DNA from: Coix lacryma-jobi var. lacryma-jobi
Taxonomy: Eukaryota > Streptophyta > Magnoliopsida > Poales > Poaceae
Length of the DNA stretch: 64,000 bases
Assembly: GCA_009763385.1 (NCBI GenBank)
Contig: CM019826.1
Span: forward strand, 62,063,790-62,127,789
Reading direction: 5' to 3'
Both the position numbers and the translations under genes were made by a program. This document shows positions 12,183 through 23,447 of the stretch, piece after piece (the stretch's first letter is position 1; the number at the start of each line of letters is the position of its first letter). Below the pieces are notes generated by a model that was given only the letters and a program-made list of their open reading frames with translations, did not search any database and had not been told where the DNA came from.

Positions 12183-12596
12183 AGTAGAATTAGCCTAAAA
12201 GCCATATGTCTCTGATAAACAGAAAAGAGTGAATATATTCAAAAGAGCATCCGACTCCATTTTTCCATACACATGCACTTCTTGATTCATTCAATGGTTG
12301 GTTGACTTTCTCTTTGGATCCACTGTTTAATTTGACAACATATGTATTAATGCTTTTGAAAATGGATTAAAACTCCGGGATAAAGGTGAAGTGACAGAAC
12401 TAGAGACATAGTGCTTGATTTGATCGTTCAATTATTCAAGACCTAAGGTAAGAGTAATAAGCCCCATGAGGAATAACATGATATGTTTCGGAGAATTTTT
12501 GTTTAACAGCAGGTATACTTGTTGGAAGTGAAGATATAGTAGCAACTCCTGATCCATTGATAAGTTTTGGTTTTGCTAAGGGGCTAGCAAAGGGTA

Positions 12597-12610
12597 AGCT
12601 TGGGGGAACT
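12597..12610 (+). promoter_or_regulatory. polypurine tract
   Basis: AAGCTTGGGGGAACT lies directly before the 3' LTR. It is the usual plus-strand priming site for gypsy elements of this type. Confidence 0.8.
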
Positions 12611-13944
12611 TGTTGACGCTGGTTATCTATCAAAATTAGAGGATAAATAAATATGAAAAGGGCATGAATTCAATCACCAACAAAGGTTCAGGGTTTTAAT
12701 TGACAATATTCCACGAGTTTTGGTGAATTGTGATTCAGAAGGGACTAAACCAGGAAACCAGCGCTGATTGCATCCCCTAGAAGGAAACCGACGCGAGATA
12801 ACGCAACCGACACGTCAGGAATATTCCAGAAGGTTCTAGAGGACACCAAAGGACACCACGAGGCGGAACACCTCGAGAGGCTACCAGGTGGGACCGACCG
12901 GTCCCACCCTTAGACCGGTCGGTCTCCCCCCGGGCCCGCTGGCTTCCGTCTTCTACAAGCTTCCTCCACCGACCTCTAGGATGCATCTTAGCCGTACCTT
13001 AAGTCAGTTTGATCCAACGGCCACGGTTGATCCCTCAGGGCTATATAAGCAGCCCCAGAGCTCCCTCTCCAGGCATCTCCATCTTTATTATTCATCTCCA
13101 CATCAGAAACTAGGGTTCCAATGTAGAAGTAGAGGTCCCTATAGATGAATCTCTTCTAGTTCATCTAGAATTAGATCTAGTTCATCTAGTTGTAATCAAG
13201 AGTTAGCTTTCAAGTAGAAGACTAGATACCCCTCAAGTAGGATTAGAACCTAGTCTTATTCTAGAACTAGAAGAGAGAGAGAGAGAGGAAGAGATCAAGA
13301 GGAAGCTCCGGCCTGTCGGATCAACTTCTTCATCTTGTACCTGTGGATTCAAGTTTTTCATCGACTTGCTTCAACCATTGTTTCGGTAATCAACATCTAT
13401 ATTTAAGTTTGAGCCATTGTTCTTATTGTTCTTAAGGTTTATGACTCTCTTTTGAGTACTTTAATTCTAGTCGCTCTAGAGTTAGAGTAGTTGGATAGTA
13501 TAAGCGTGGTGCTTAGACTTGATAGCTCATTTTTACCTCCTATAACGCCGGTAATATTGGTAGTTCGCAAGGGTGACTCTTATAGCCTTGTTGATTCTTC
13601 TATAGTCCACTTACCCGTGTGTAGGCTCGGTAGGATTATACATTTGCATAAAAGAATCATACTCTGTTGTGAACTTTTATGGCAACTTCCCCATTAAGAA
13701 TAATAAATATATCACTCTTAAGTTGGATTTAGATAACCTTAGTGATCCCCTCTATACTTTTAGCTTCTCCGTCCTTGTTAGTTACTCAGAGGTGGTTACT
13801 CAGAGGTTATACACTTAAGACTCCACGCTATCCGTTCCCTTGGGTTCGATATTAAAACTGGGTTACTCTGGTGAAGTGCTACATCGGTAGATCTTATCTG
13901 TGCGCTTGCGGATAAAGTAGAGTGTGCGTTAATTTATACCAACA
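12611..13944 (+). repeat. 3' LTR of nested gypsy element
   Basis: Runs from TGTTGACGCTGG to ACCAACA (1334 bp). It is collinear with 5840-7156. The main length difference is a 14-base tandem duplication (13781-13794 and 13795-13808, unit GTTACTCAGAGGT plus one base) absent from the 5' LTR. TATA at 13041-13049. Confidence 0.92.
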
Positions 13945-15146
13945 GAGGAGTATGTTCGAAAAAACACCACGAAAACGAAATCAACCCGATCTACTTGTCC
14001 ATGAGGAGTTAGATGAATTCTTTCGGTGGAAATGATCTCCTCACTATAAAGAACAAGTTGATTCAAACGGATTTCGCAAAGACGCAGTAGAGAGGGAGAT
14101 CGAGTGACGGGAAAATCGCGGAGAAACGAAGAACGCGAAGAACATGAACAAAACGCGAATCAAGTGATCGATCTGCAACCGTGTGGCTACCACACGCTAC
14201 AACACTGAGATTACGGTCTCACTTCCTCAAAATCTCCAGTACACAGCGGTATGGTTCTCTGCGGATCTCAGTTGCTACAGCAGGGGATTGGGAGAGCAGG
14301 AAAACCTAGAAGACAAAGAGCAAATGGCTGAGATGAGATGGGAGGTGGGTGTCTCCCTCTACTTATCCTAACTCTAGTTCCCACTCTACCCCTAACTAAT
14401 TATAGAGCGAACCAGCTAAACCCTAGGGTTATTCTGGACCAACTCGAAGATGCTGGTAATCCGACGGCCACGCCCGCACAACTGGTAGCGTTGCCTCGAC
14501 GCAACCTCATCGATTGCCGCCACGTGCCGCCACCGCTCCGCTCGTCCTTTTCCTGGACTTCGCCCCCAGTTTGAGGCCCAAACCGGGAAACCAGCCTTCA
14601 CGACCAACCCCCGGTTTTGAGGCCCAAACCGGGAAACCAGCCGACCATCGCCTGAGTTTTGTGGCCCAAACTCAGAAACCCGCAGCGCCCAGGTTTTGAG
14701 GCCCAAACCTGGAAACCGTCCTCAGCCCGAGTTTTGTGGCCAAACTCGGAAACCGTCAGCGCCCAGGTTTTGAGGCCCAAACCTGGAAACCATCCACTCG
14801 GTGGTTTTTCTGTGGCTCAACCGCCAAACCGAGCCGTAGATGGGATGCACCGCCCGTGCACCCCGTCCACAGACACGTGTCCCCAAGTCCTCGACCCAGG
14901 CAACACCGTGTCCGCAAGTCTCTGCTCGTCGCTGTCCCAAGCTGTCACCCACCACAGCTGATCCTCGGGCCACCGGTCCCTCAGTCCAAGCCTCACGTCC
15001 GCCCTTCGCCACTCTCGGTCCATCGGCACGGCACGTCTCTACATGACCTTCACCTTGCCTTTGATCACTGTATCCGTGCTCGACACCTGCACAACACAAG
15101 CCAAAGAACATGCGCATTATCCCAGTTGACAATCACTCATCACTCA
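13945..15146 (-). repeat. C1 5' LTR, 5' part (U3 side)
   Basis: Resumes the C1 LTR after the nested element and its TSD copy (13945-13949). On the minus strand the LTR starts TGAGTGATGAGTGAT at 15146, the same start as the C3 LTR at 57283. It contains the hairpin array at 14575-14833. The expected TATA position (minus strand near 14350-14375) is degenerate. Confidence 0.88.
14575..14833 (-). repeat. hairpin array H1 in C1 LTR
   Basis: Seven hairpin units of about 24 bases. On the plus strand the pattern is outer arm - GTTT - TG(A/T)GGCCC - AAAC - outer arm - GAAACC. Outer arms pair as CCGG/CCGG, CTGAG/CTCAG, CCAGG/CCTGG, CCGAG/CTCGG and CCAGG/CCTGG; the first unit is degenerate. The terminal unit is larger: GGTGGTT (14800-14806) with AACCGCC (14819-14825). 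The inner stem and loop are nearly constant while the outer stem changes on both sides together. Confidence 0.85.
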
Positions 15147-15476
15147 GAGACTCGGCATACACCCATGTATCCGCAGGATCTTGCTAACCCACCGCCAAAA
15201 ACAAATATGCATTTCCTTGCTGGTTTGAATTCCACAACTAAGGTAACTTTGATATTTTACCTCCTGCCCCGCTACTACAAAACAAGGATAGTGTAACACT
15301 TTCTTGTAACATATTCATCAATGTGTTCCAATGAAATTTCATAGTAACCCAAAATAATGTGTTACAAAATTGGGCTGTAACACAAAACATGTTTTTTTAT
15401 ATAAAAATATGTTACTGACAATAATTATAGTAACACAAAATTAATGTTATAAGCAAAATGTTGCAAAAGTATACTA

Positions 15477-15734
15477 CTCCCTCCATCCCAAATTATAGGA
15501 CATTCCAAGAATCTTGGAGAGTCAAAGTTTTTCAACTTTGACGAAAATTATAGAAAAAATACAAAGATTTATAACATCAAGTATGTATATTATGAAAATA
15601 TAACTAATAAAGAATCTAATTGCACTTAGTTAGAATCATAAATATTATTATCTTATCATATAAATTTGGTCAAAATTAAAAAACCTTGACTCTCCAAAAT
15701 TCTTGGAATGCCTTATAATTTAGAATGGAGGGAG
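15477..15734. mobile_element. Stowaway-like MITE
   Basis: 258 bp with terminal inverted repeats CTCCCTCCATCCCAAATTATA (start) and the near-complement ending ATGGAGGGAG, flanked by the TA duplication (15475-15476 and 15735-15736) typical of Tc1/mariner-type Stowaway elements. The internal arms (TCTTGGAGAGTCAAAG and CTTTGAC) also extend the inverted repeat. No coding capacity, as expected. Confidence 0.9.
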
Positions 15735-16103
15735 TATGTTGTAACACATAGATAGAACATATAAAATGTGTAACTAATATATGTCCTGTAGTAACACAAA
15801 ATAATGTTACGACCATGTGTCTCACACAAACATATAAATTTGGACATTCCAATTCATAGGCGCCATGGACATCACACTTGGGTGCCATCAAGGCTTTAGG
15901 CTTAATGGCTTCGAGGTCATCACATGAAAACCAAATAGCAACGAGTATGCGATTAAAAAGGCTACTTCGATGCAAGATCCTGTTGTCAAATTTTTAGGCT
16001 GAGCTCAAGACACTCTAGATTGAGCTAGATCACAAACAATTACAACGGGGAGGAAAAAAACTGAAAATCAAAAACAAAAAAATGTGAAACTATTTGATAG
16101 TAC

Positions 16104-16121
16104 TATATATATATATATATT
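16104..16121. repeat. TA dinucleotide microsatellite
   Basis: About nine TA units in a row inside A/T-rich DNA. Confidence 0.9.
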
Positions 16122-17460
16122 GATGTTGCATAAACTGACTACTTACCTCGACCCTACCACTATATCAGGTGATCTAGAATTTTATCTTTTGGGTCCACAT
16201 GAATACAAGTTAAATTTACAACATATTTCCATGTAATAATATTTTCTTTGCTCAAAATCTGAGTGAAAACTTTGTTGTGGTTTTGAGCCTAACAAAATGG
16301 CTATGCAAAAACTAGTTCTTTCTGCTCCTTTAAGGCCTTGTAAATATAATAAACCATCTTATCTTTTCATTTGAGTCATAGTCCATCTCCAACACTTATC
16401 ATTGTCTAATGACAACAATGCTCAAATTCAATCAAATATTCTTGAGCCACATGCTTTTCTTCATCCTATCAACCAATCTAACTTGGTTATTAAGAAAAAT
16501 GTGATTTCTATAGTCATGTATGGCAGCCAAAAAAGTCAAATCAAATAAGTAATCATCCAAAAAAATTTCTTATGATATTAATTATAAGTGAGCAGAGGCA
16601 ATATTATAAAATGCGTAAAATACCCATAAAGGCCTTTGAATGACATTTAAGGCAATATGAAATAAGTGCCATCACAACTGAATAAGAAAATTTGAAAATA
16701 GCTAGCCTCCAACATGTTTTGTGGTAATATTCAGAATATCATGAACCATCATCTAAAATATTTACGTATAGAATGTGAATTCTCAAAGAGTTTGACAATA
16801 TAAAAAATATATATGCTCTCCAACTTCACAACCATGCATCCATCATACTTTAGGCTTAAACAAGGTGACTAGGGATGTCACATAAAATTATTAACCTACA
16901 ATTCCAAAAAAAGGAAATAGTCTAAGAATCTTTCTATATTTTAATTGGAAAATTAATAATAAAGATTTTGAAACTAAGACAAATTCAATACATGCCATGC
17001 ATGACTGATTATAAATACTATGTCAATATAGATGCAACTATTGACCCAATGTGAACTATAGTCTTAACATGAGCAAATTGCCTCCATTGTTTCTCCTGTC
17101 TAGACATATGCCCACTCAAAATTAGAGAAAAGAAACATGGTTAACCATGAGATCACCTACAATTGAGGAAAAAATATAGATAGCCATGGGTGATGACAAT
17201 TTTTGAGAAACCAGACATGTACGTCAATTATGTTGGCACGTTAACAATTTAATATTTTGATAATATTTGTAGGTAGCAATAAAGCATAACCTTTCCTTTC
17301 GGGTTGCCTGTTGTGCTTCTGAGAGCCTCAAGTTATAGTATGTTATGGTTGGCAAGCACTATACTAGGCGCAGCAAGAGAAGTGGCTGAACCGCGGGCCT
17401 CACAGCAGGGCATGACGCCTTAGGTTGCCGTTGCCCAGCCGCCTGCCTGTTAGGCCCAGC

Positions 17461-17670
17461 CGACTAATAAGAAACCCCCTGTGGGTTGTTAAGCTTTCCA
17501 GCTTATTAGTCGACGGGTTGTTAGCAGTTTGTTAGCAGATTAGGGGATAAATATTGGACTGTTTGTTATTGAATGGATTAGCCAGAGATTGAGATTCATC
17601 TCTCTCGGCCTTTGGCTGTCTCTCACGTCCCTTTCCCTCCCCTCCACCAGAGGCGCCGAGCACGGCACCT
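17461..17670 (+). repeat. possible LTR promoter fragment
   Basis: GC-rich sequence with an inverted repeat (CGACTAATAAG, CTTATTAGTCG at about 17460-17513), then GGGGATAAATATT as a TATA-like box near 17543 and a CT-rich leader. It resembles the U3/R part of a copia LTR and ends where the C2 LTR begins. The fragment ends with CACCT, the candidate C2 target sequence. Low-confidence assignment. Confidence 0.35.
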
Positions 17671-18014
17671 TGAAGAACCGAATTGGCGACCAGAGGGGGG
17701 TGAATGGGAGCCGTAAAATTTCTCTCAAAATGTTTAGGCCTCTGTCCCAAAAATCAACCCCGAGAGCAAAGCCAATGCGCGTGATGTCCACTACCCAAGA
17801 GAATGGGTGGATGTTCCCTAGGAACACAGTGGGACACCACAGAATCTTCCTTACCCAAGTTCGCGCAAGTCAATTACCTTGAGATTCAGTCTATTTTGCA
17901 AAGCGGGAAGCCCGATTTCTGTAGAGCATGAAGTCGGGAATCCAACGCAAAAAGCGGATCTCGAAGCGGAGCTCGAACGCAAAAGATACTAACGAAAACG
18001 TGTGATCACTGCAC

Positions 18015-18375
18015 TGACCGGACTCTGAGCAGCGTCCGGTCAGTATCGATCGGACGCGTCCGGTCAACAGAAACCCGTTCTGGGTCTTCTCTGTGTTGGA
18101 CCGGCCTCAAAGGCTCAGAGCGTCCGGTCAATAAAAGACTCAGCGTCCGGTCACAGCTGCACGGTGAACAGTGCGAGCTGCGCGTCTGGTCAGACCACAA
18201 CAGGTGCGTGCCATCGCACAAAACGCTCTCTGGAACTGACCGGACTCAGCACGGGGTGCGTCCGGTCATGTCCAGGTTAGCGTCCGGTCACCACGCGTGA
18301 ACTGGACTGCGTGCGTGTTCAACGACCGGACTCTGAGTCGGTGCGTCCGGTCACTATGAGGTAGCGTCCGGTCAC
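18015..18375. repeat. GCGTCCGGTCA / TGACCGGAC inverted-repeat cluster in C2 LTR
   Basis: Nine copies of GCGTCCGGTCA (one as GCGTCTGGTCA). Three are preceded within 10-20 bases by the complement TGACCGGAC, giving stems such as 18015-18023 with 18034-18042. The cluster occupies the position where C1, C3 and LTR-3 carry CGGAC(T/A)GTCCG instead. Confidence 0.85.
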
Positions 18376-19225
18376 CCCAATCAGTCCTCTTTTCATCCAC
18401 CGAATCAACCCGATCTCCCTCGAATCAAAAGCACTAGTGCTCAAATTTCGTGTGAGGGATCACAAGGATGTTAGTGAGCTACACTAAGAGATCATGGCTC
18501 GAACCTAACTCCAAATCGGTGAATCGAAGAAAACGATGAAGAACGGCCAAGAACTCGATCCCAAAACGAAATCCGTCCAATCTCTGTGTTCGTGAGGAAT
18601 TAGAGTAAACCTTTCGGTGGAAAGATGTATCTCACGAAGCACTACAAGATAGTTCAAACGGATTTGCAAATCTCCCCTCGAACCAAGAAATCTCGTGAAG
18701 AGCAAAAGAGGGGAAACGAGAAAACGCGAAGAACAAAATCGCAAGACAAAAGGGAGCACGAATTTTGATCCTTGGATTCAGCAAGATGAATTGTATTAGC
18801 GCTCGGTGTCGGGTTACAAGCCACTCCTCGCAAGAACAAAGATCGGATGGCAAAAAGCTCAAGAACAAGAGTCCTCTCTCCTCTATCCCGAGCCTTCTCT
18901 CACAGGAACAAAATGAGAGTGGTGCCGTCCAAGGATAAGCTGCCCTAACCAGCCCCCTCACATATATATAGGCGCACGTCCAGAGACCAAAACGCCCTCA
19001 CATGAAGCACTGACCCAAATACCCCCTAGGGGTAAAACCGTCCAACTCGGTCATTCTTCATCCGATGGCCACGCGCTTTCTCATCCTTCGCTTCGCCTCG
19101 ACGCTAGCTCTAGGATGCCGCCACGTGTCGTCACATAGACCACCGCGCCTTCCTCATCGATAGCTTCGCCGCAACGCAAGCCTCTCGGTGCCACCATGCG
19201 TCGACCGTTCCGCATAGGAACCTCC

Positions 19226-19398
19226 GCCCGATTTTGAGGCCCAAACCGGTAAACCTGCCAGCCCAGGTTTTGAGGCCCAAACCTGGAAACCGTCCACCCC
19301 GAGTTTTGAGGCCCAAACTCGGAAACCGGCCACCCCGAGTTTTGAGGCCGAAACTCGGAAACCGTCGAGGGTAGTTTTTCGAGGCTCAACTACCAAAC
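19226..19398 (-). repeat. hairpin array H1 in C2 3' LTR
   Basis: Four units plus the terminal hairpin. Outer arms: CCGA/CCGG (one mismatch), CCAGG/CCTGG, CCGAG/CTCGG, CCGAG/CTCGG, each closed by GTTT/AAAC around TGAGGCC(C/G). Terminal hairpin: GGTAGTT (19370-19376) with AACTACC (19388-19394), a perfect stem. Confidence 0.85.
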
Positions 19399-19960
19399 CC
19401 GTGCCGTAGATGGGATGTGGTTCGCACACCCCGACCACCGGCACCGATGCCGATGCATGTCCAGCCTCCACGCCGGGCACAACGCCTTCGCCTTCCTTCT
19501 TGACTCGGCCAACGGCACTTGTGCCGCATGCCAGCCCGTGTCCGACCTCCCGCCAAGTGCCACGACGCCATCGTCTTCCTCCCGACTCGGCCGATGCATC
19601 GCACATCCCCATGTGCTCTCGCTCGCCGATGCCACGTGCCAGCTACCACAGCTGGTCCTCCAGCCTCTCGGTCCGTCGGTCCAAGCCTCACGTCCGCCCT
19701 TCATCGCTCCCGGTCCGTCGGCACGACACGTCTCTACTTGACCTTCACCTTGTCATCGACCACTGTCTCCGAGCTCCACACCTGCACATCAACACAGCCA
19801 AGAGACACATGTTGCACACGCACACCAACATAGTAAACACACCACAACTCAATGCCACCGGTTAGTCATAAACATTAAGCGCATAGCGAGATAATGACTC
19901 AACCGGGAAAAGCCTCAAACCTTCCTCACAAATGTCAATCATTCATCATATATGTTCTCA

Positions 19961-20012
19961 ATCTCCCCCTTGATGACAGCTTCTCCCCCTTGCAAACAGC
20001 TTCTCCCCCTTG
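19961..20012 (-). promoter_or_regulatory. triplicated polypurine tract of C2
   Basis: Three tandem units with an exact 20-base period (19961, 19981, 20001), each containing TCTCCCCCTTG, i.e. CAAGGGGGAGA on the element strand, placed directly before the 3' LTR. The unit nearest the LTR (19962-19972) is in the normal PPT position. Confidence 0.8.
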
Positions 20013-20979
20013 ACAAAAGGGAACATGCTGAGGGGTTTTGACATTTCTCCAAGTGTATAGCAATCATAATGAAAAGATGCTCAAAAGGGTGATGCGCTGA
20101 AAGTGTAGCAACCAATACAAATGCTAGCAAAGGCTCAAACTGATCAAATGAGTACGAAATATGAAAAAATTAAGCATATGAGCAGTTTTTAAGCCATTTA
20201 AAAGGAGTTCACCACTAAAATAGCACTTAGCATGAATAGACAGGGAATCAAACAAGTGCTAACTCAAGTATAAAAGGTGAACTACCCCTAGCAAAGTTCA
20301 ATCATCATGCACTAGAATGAAGCATAGACTTGTGTTATTTTCAATATTTTATCGGAGATTGCAACGGTATTAACACAAGTTCAAATTAAAGCATGTGAGA
20401 GGTTCAAAGCATGGTCATTGCCTAACTTTTCAACCAGGCTAAGCCTATGCAAGAAAAGCAATCAGAAGCTTAAAGCACCGGTTTCGGTCTTACACTACAC
20501 GGCTCAAGTTTAACTCAATTGTGCAATGAGAAACAGTCTCGATACCGTGATGTGTTGACACATGCAATTCCATCTCGATCTTTTCATTTCACTTAGACTT
20601 GGATCGAATTTTAAGCACAAGGTAAATATGAACAATCCAAGCAAGTGAATGACTCAATGCAAGAGACATAGCAACCTAGCATACAAAAGATAGCACAAGT
20701 GATCTCAACACATCCTACCCATGCTAGTTGCCACTCTCAATGGTGAACAAATTAAAGGTTTCATAGTTGATTATTCAAGTTCACCAATTGCAAAAATAGC
20801 TTAGCTCATAACATGTATCAAGTGATCAAAAAGAGCCTAAGCTACAAGCATCATCATGAATAAACAGGGCATACCAAAAAGAGCATAATCTCATTCTCAT
20901 TACTATATACATGAAGCTCTAAAATGCACTAAATACATGATGAAATGCATGCAAAAGCTAATCTATCGGAGCAGTCAAA
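20013..20979 (-). other. C2 3' untranslated region
   Basis: About 1 kb of A/T-rich sequence between the RNase H relic and the PPT. No ORF and no recognised motif; long 3' leaders are common in this copia branch. Confidence 0.6.
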
Positions 20980-21629
20980 CTAAGATACAACAAGCAAAAT
21001 GCTTCCCCAACTAAAAGGGAAACACACACCAAAACTCACAAGAAAAGAGCCAAGAAAATGCTCAAGCGAACAGCCAGCAAAATCCACATCGGAAAGACCA
21101 CACAGCAGAAAAGAGGTCGAAAAAGAAGTGTACCAAAACCCGAACTCAGAAGTGTATCGGAGGTACCTCATGAAGCGCTTGACCGCCTGCTAGTGTGATA
21201 CCCGAGGGGACGCCTGAATCTGCTGAAATCTCCGGGGCGCCTGCCTCGCCGAAGTCGTCTCCCCCTCGCCTGATGCTGTCGCTCCCACAAGTGCAGCTAG
21301 TGCTCGCTGGAGAGTTGCTCGAACGGAACCCCAAGTCATGGAAGATGTGGGATCAGGTCCGTGAGCCAAAATGCCCTCTCCAAGCTCCTGTTCTCCTGCA
21401 AGCTCAAAAGCAGAAGAAACACAATGCATTGTCTTGTCTAGTGTGACCTCAAGGTCTCCACAAAACGGTTAGTCACATAATAAGCATAAGGTGAACTCTC
21501 AACAAAAAGAGGCCTTCCTATGAACAATACCGCAAGGAGATCTGAAATCAAACAACACAAGACTACCATGCAACAAGATAAAGCACTATGGAGCAAAATG
21601 CAGCCTAGTGACATGATCAATCCAAACAC
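20980..21629 (-). pseudogene. C2 pol relic: integrase tail fused to RNase H tail
   Basis: Minus-strand pieces correspond to the integrase C-terminal/linker region (PYAYYVTNRFVET near 21480, then AFELAGEQELGE and ATASGEGETTSARQAPR, matching VAGEQELGE and ATASGEGEATSARQAPR in C3) and to the end of RNase H (MRYLRYTSEFGFWY, LLCGLSDVDFAGCSL at about 21171-21080). The RT and most of RNase H between them are missing, so an internal deletion joined the two near 21180. Confidence 0.7.
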
Positions 21630-22194
21630 AGCCTAAGCCTCAAAACATGCTACAATGCAAGATAATGATAGCAATAGATACAGAAGCATGTAACATGATA
21701 AAATTGTGGAAGGACTAGTGCTCAAACTAAACATATCAATAGGATACATGTAGCTAACCAAAACTAGCACCTGAAAAGTGATACCTAATGAACATCATAC
21801 CTCTACAAGTAAAGCCCATGGAGAAGTATGTTAAAGCATGGCATAATATTCATGAGGATCACAAACTAGAATGAAAAGTGGATTAACCACCAAAGCTGTA
21901 CACAAAGCTAGCATGACATGATATACGAGATAGCACATGCTAGACTAAAACAAAACATGATACAAAAGAAAATGTACATGCAAGAACTATACAAGAGAGC
22001 ACATGAAAGTCCATCTCATACCACAAGAAATAGAACATGGATGTACAAGGTATGAGTTTATAAGAGAGCTCACCCAACTGCAAAAGCCTCTTTGGAGGCA
22101 AATCTAAGCGGGGTGTAGAGAACCATCAACTCTTGATCACATCTAAAAGATCAAGCTCCATCAGGCGCATGTTCTCCACCCCGCGTCCTCATAT
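21630..22194 (-). other. degenerate C2 coding DNA around the protease start
   Basis: Minus strand near 22130-22190 still reads VENMRLMELDLL, the counterpart of LENMWLMDSGC at the start of the copia protease. The rest of this stretch down to 21630 has lost any readable frame. Confidence 0.5.
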
Positions 22195-23036
22195 CTACAC
22201 ACAAGAGGACAAAGTAACCCGAGTCTTGGATCCCGAAGGGTTAGCAAGCATGTACTTGGGAACCCAAGACTTGGTCACAAAACTCAACTTATCATGATGC
22301 AAGTGTTGGTTCAAATGCAATTTTGGAACACCCTTGGAAGCATTCCTCAAAAGGACAACTCGAGGAGAAGAACGAGTCGTACCACGGGAAAAGAGGCAAA
22401 CATCTTCCAAGGTTTTTGTAGAAGCACCATGAAAAGCATGACGTGGACCAAGAGAAGAAGCACTAGAAGCATGTCCACGACCATGACCTATCCCACTAGA
22501 AAATGATTCATAAAACCCATCAACAAAAAGGGGCTTCTTACTAGGAGCACAAGCGTTCATGCCATGAGAAGGGCTATGAACCACCAAGTTCCTAGAAGAG
22601 CGAGCTTGGCGCAAGCGTTTGGCACGCCGATAGCAAAAGCTTTCTTGATGCCCATCTTTCTCACAGAAAGAGCAATGGTACAAAGGCCTATCAGAAGGCA
22701 CACCATTCTCCGACAAGTGAGAAGTCCCTTGGGACTTAGAACAAGAAGCATCAACGTTCAACTTGGTGCCAACACTAGGAGCACACGTGCCATGGGAAAG
22801 GCTACGCGGCTTCCTAAAAGCCTTAGCTCGAATACGTCTCTCGTGTTTGACACGGCGGAAACAAAAATCGAGTGAATGTCCATCCTTCTTGCAAAAGGTG
22901 CAATGAAATATCGGATTGGGAACATGAGTTTCAAAAATGTGAAAAGCACACATGTCAAGAGAAGTCCCTTGGACATCACTCAAAGAAACTACAAGTTTAG
23001 GGGCAGCTATGAAAGAGCTATCCGAAACCTTGGCAC
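22195..23036 (-). pseudogene. C2 gag relic with two CCHC knuckles
   Basis: A 262-codon open stretch from 22983, whose frame also runs on upstream to the LTR edge (KVSDSSFIAAPKLVVSL). It holds two knuckles: CTFCKKDGHSLDFC and CSFCEKDGHQESFC, both followed by FRR/YRR. They are related to the single second knuckle of C1 (CEHCGRDGHLSEFC) and C3. The doubled knuckle may be a tandem duplication of the SIRE gag C-terminus or a different subfamily. The N-terminal capsid domain is absent. Confidence 0.75.
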
Positions 23037-23447
23037 TGAAGGACCGAGAAATCTACCAGAAAGCGACCAGAGGGGGGGTGAATGGGAGCCTAAAAATTTC
23101 TCTTGAAACATTGGCCTCTGTCCCGAGAATCAACCCCCAAAAGCTTTGATCGAAACATGATGCCCAAGACCCTTGGAAGAGGGTGGATGATCCCTAGGAT
23201 CACAGCGAGGCACCACCAAGCAAGAGCGAATGAAACACCAAAAGCTTCGGCACAAGTTCAACCTTCAAAACCGATTCCTGAACGTAGATGGAATGCTACG
23301 TCGGGAAATCTCCAAATACCAATGCTAACAAGTAGCAAAGATACCTAGAGAGGTTCCTTGGTGAACTCAAGGACCAATCGAGAAGTCTGAAAACCAAGCG
23401 GAAAAACCAGGAGAGCAAACGCACTGAGAACAACAAGTCTGCGAGTT

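Larger units (their letters stand above)
7183..12596 (+). other. internal region without intact genes
   Basis: Mostly A/T-rich sequence with no open frame above about 90 codons. The only coding relics I recognise are two aspartic-protease tails (8798-8884 and 10204-10345). Also seen: degenerate tandem copies of a CACATGAAGGCTCA motif near 11360-11430, and a very purine-rich stretch at 12001-12160. Nothing else is recognised. Confidence 0.75.
5840..13944 (+). mobile_element. non-autonomous Athila/Tat-type Ty3-gypsy element nested in the C1 LTR
   Basis: Complete 8.1 kb element: LTRs 5840-7156 and 12611-13944, tRNA-Asp-type PBS after the first, PPT before the second, and a perfect 5-bp TSD GAGGA at 5835-5839 and 13945-13949. 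The interrupted C1 LTR rejoins seamlessly when the element is removed, as judged against the 23860 copy. The LTRs are close to identical by eye. There is no gag/pol ORF of useful size, so it must rely on another element's proteins. Lineage is inferred from the PBS and two protease-tail relics. Confidence 0.9.
1..15146 (-). mobile_element. Ty1-copia element C1 (SIRE/Maximus-like), partial, with nested gypsy element
   Basis: Reading on the minus strand, the order is 5' LTR (13945-15146 plus 5010-5839), PBS, gag, protease, integrase and the first part of reverse transcriptase; the rest and the 3' LTR lie beyond base 1. The gag-protease-integrase-RT order is diagnostic of Ty1-copia. The long gag with two zinc knuckles and a coiled-coil-like middle suits the SIRE/Maximus branch. 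The outer LTR end is at 15146 and the next five bases, GAGAC, would be the TSD, whose partner is outside the window. The LTR is interrupted by the element at 5840-13944. Confidence 0.9.
15147..17670. other. older non-LTR DNA between C1 and C2
   Basis: 2.5 kb without a usable ORF. Around 15270-15470 and 15735-15815 there are many GTAACACAAAAT and TGTTAC motifs in both orientations. They start near 15270 with CGCTACTACAAAACAAGG, close to the CACTACTACAAAA ends of grass CACTA transposons. I did not find the other end, so a CACTA fragment is only possible. A Stowaway MITE sits inside this segment. 15816-17280 is A/T-rich with no recognised feature apart from a TA microsatellite. Confidence 0.5.
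17671..19960 (-). repeat. C2 3' LTR
   Basis: On the minus strand runs from TGAGAACATATATGATG (19960) to TTCTTCA (17671), about 2.29 kb. It shares its start with the solo LTR at 34380. Flanked at 17666-17670 by CACCT, a candidate TSD. Carries hairpin array H1 (19226-19398), a TATA box TATATATATG on the minus strand near 18961-18970, and the GCGTCCGGTCA cluster (18015-18375). Confidence 0.9.

Noticed and set aside
14416..15132. Long open frames on both strands over the H1 arrays (peptide repeats such as FGPQNLG and WASKPG)
   Set aside because: They arise because the hairpin units lack stops in several frames at once; frames are open on both strands, no start context or domain is present, and the pattern is explained by the DNA hairpins.
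2954..22388. Plus-strand frames opposite C1 gag (2388-2954, 3280-3687, 3787-4101)
   Set aside because: Shadows of the minus-strand gag frame; no plant protein similarity recognised.
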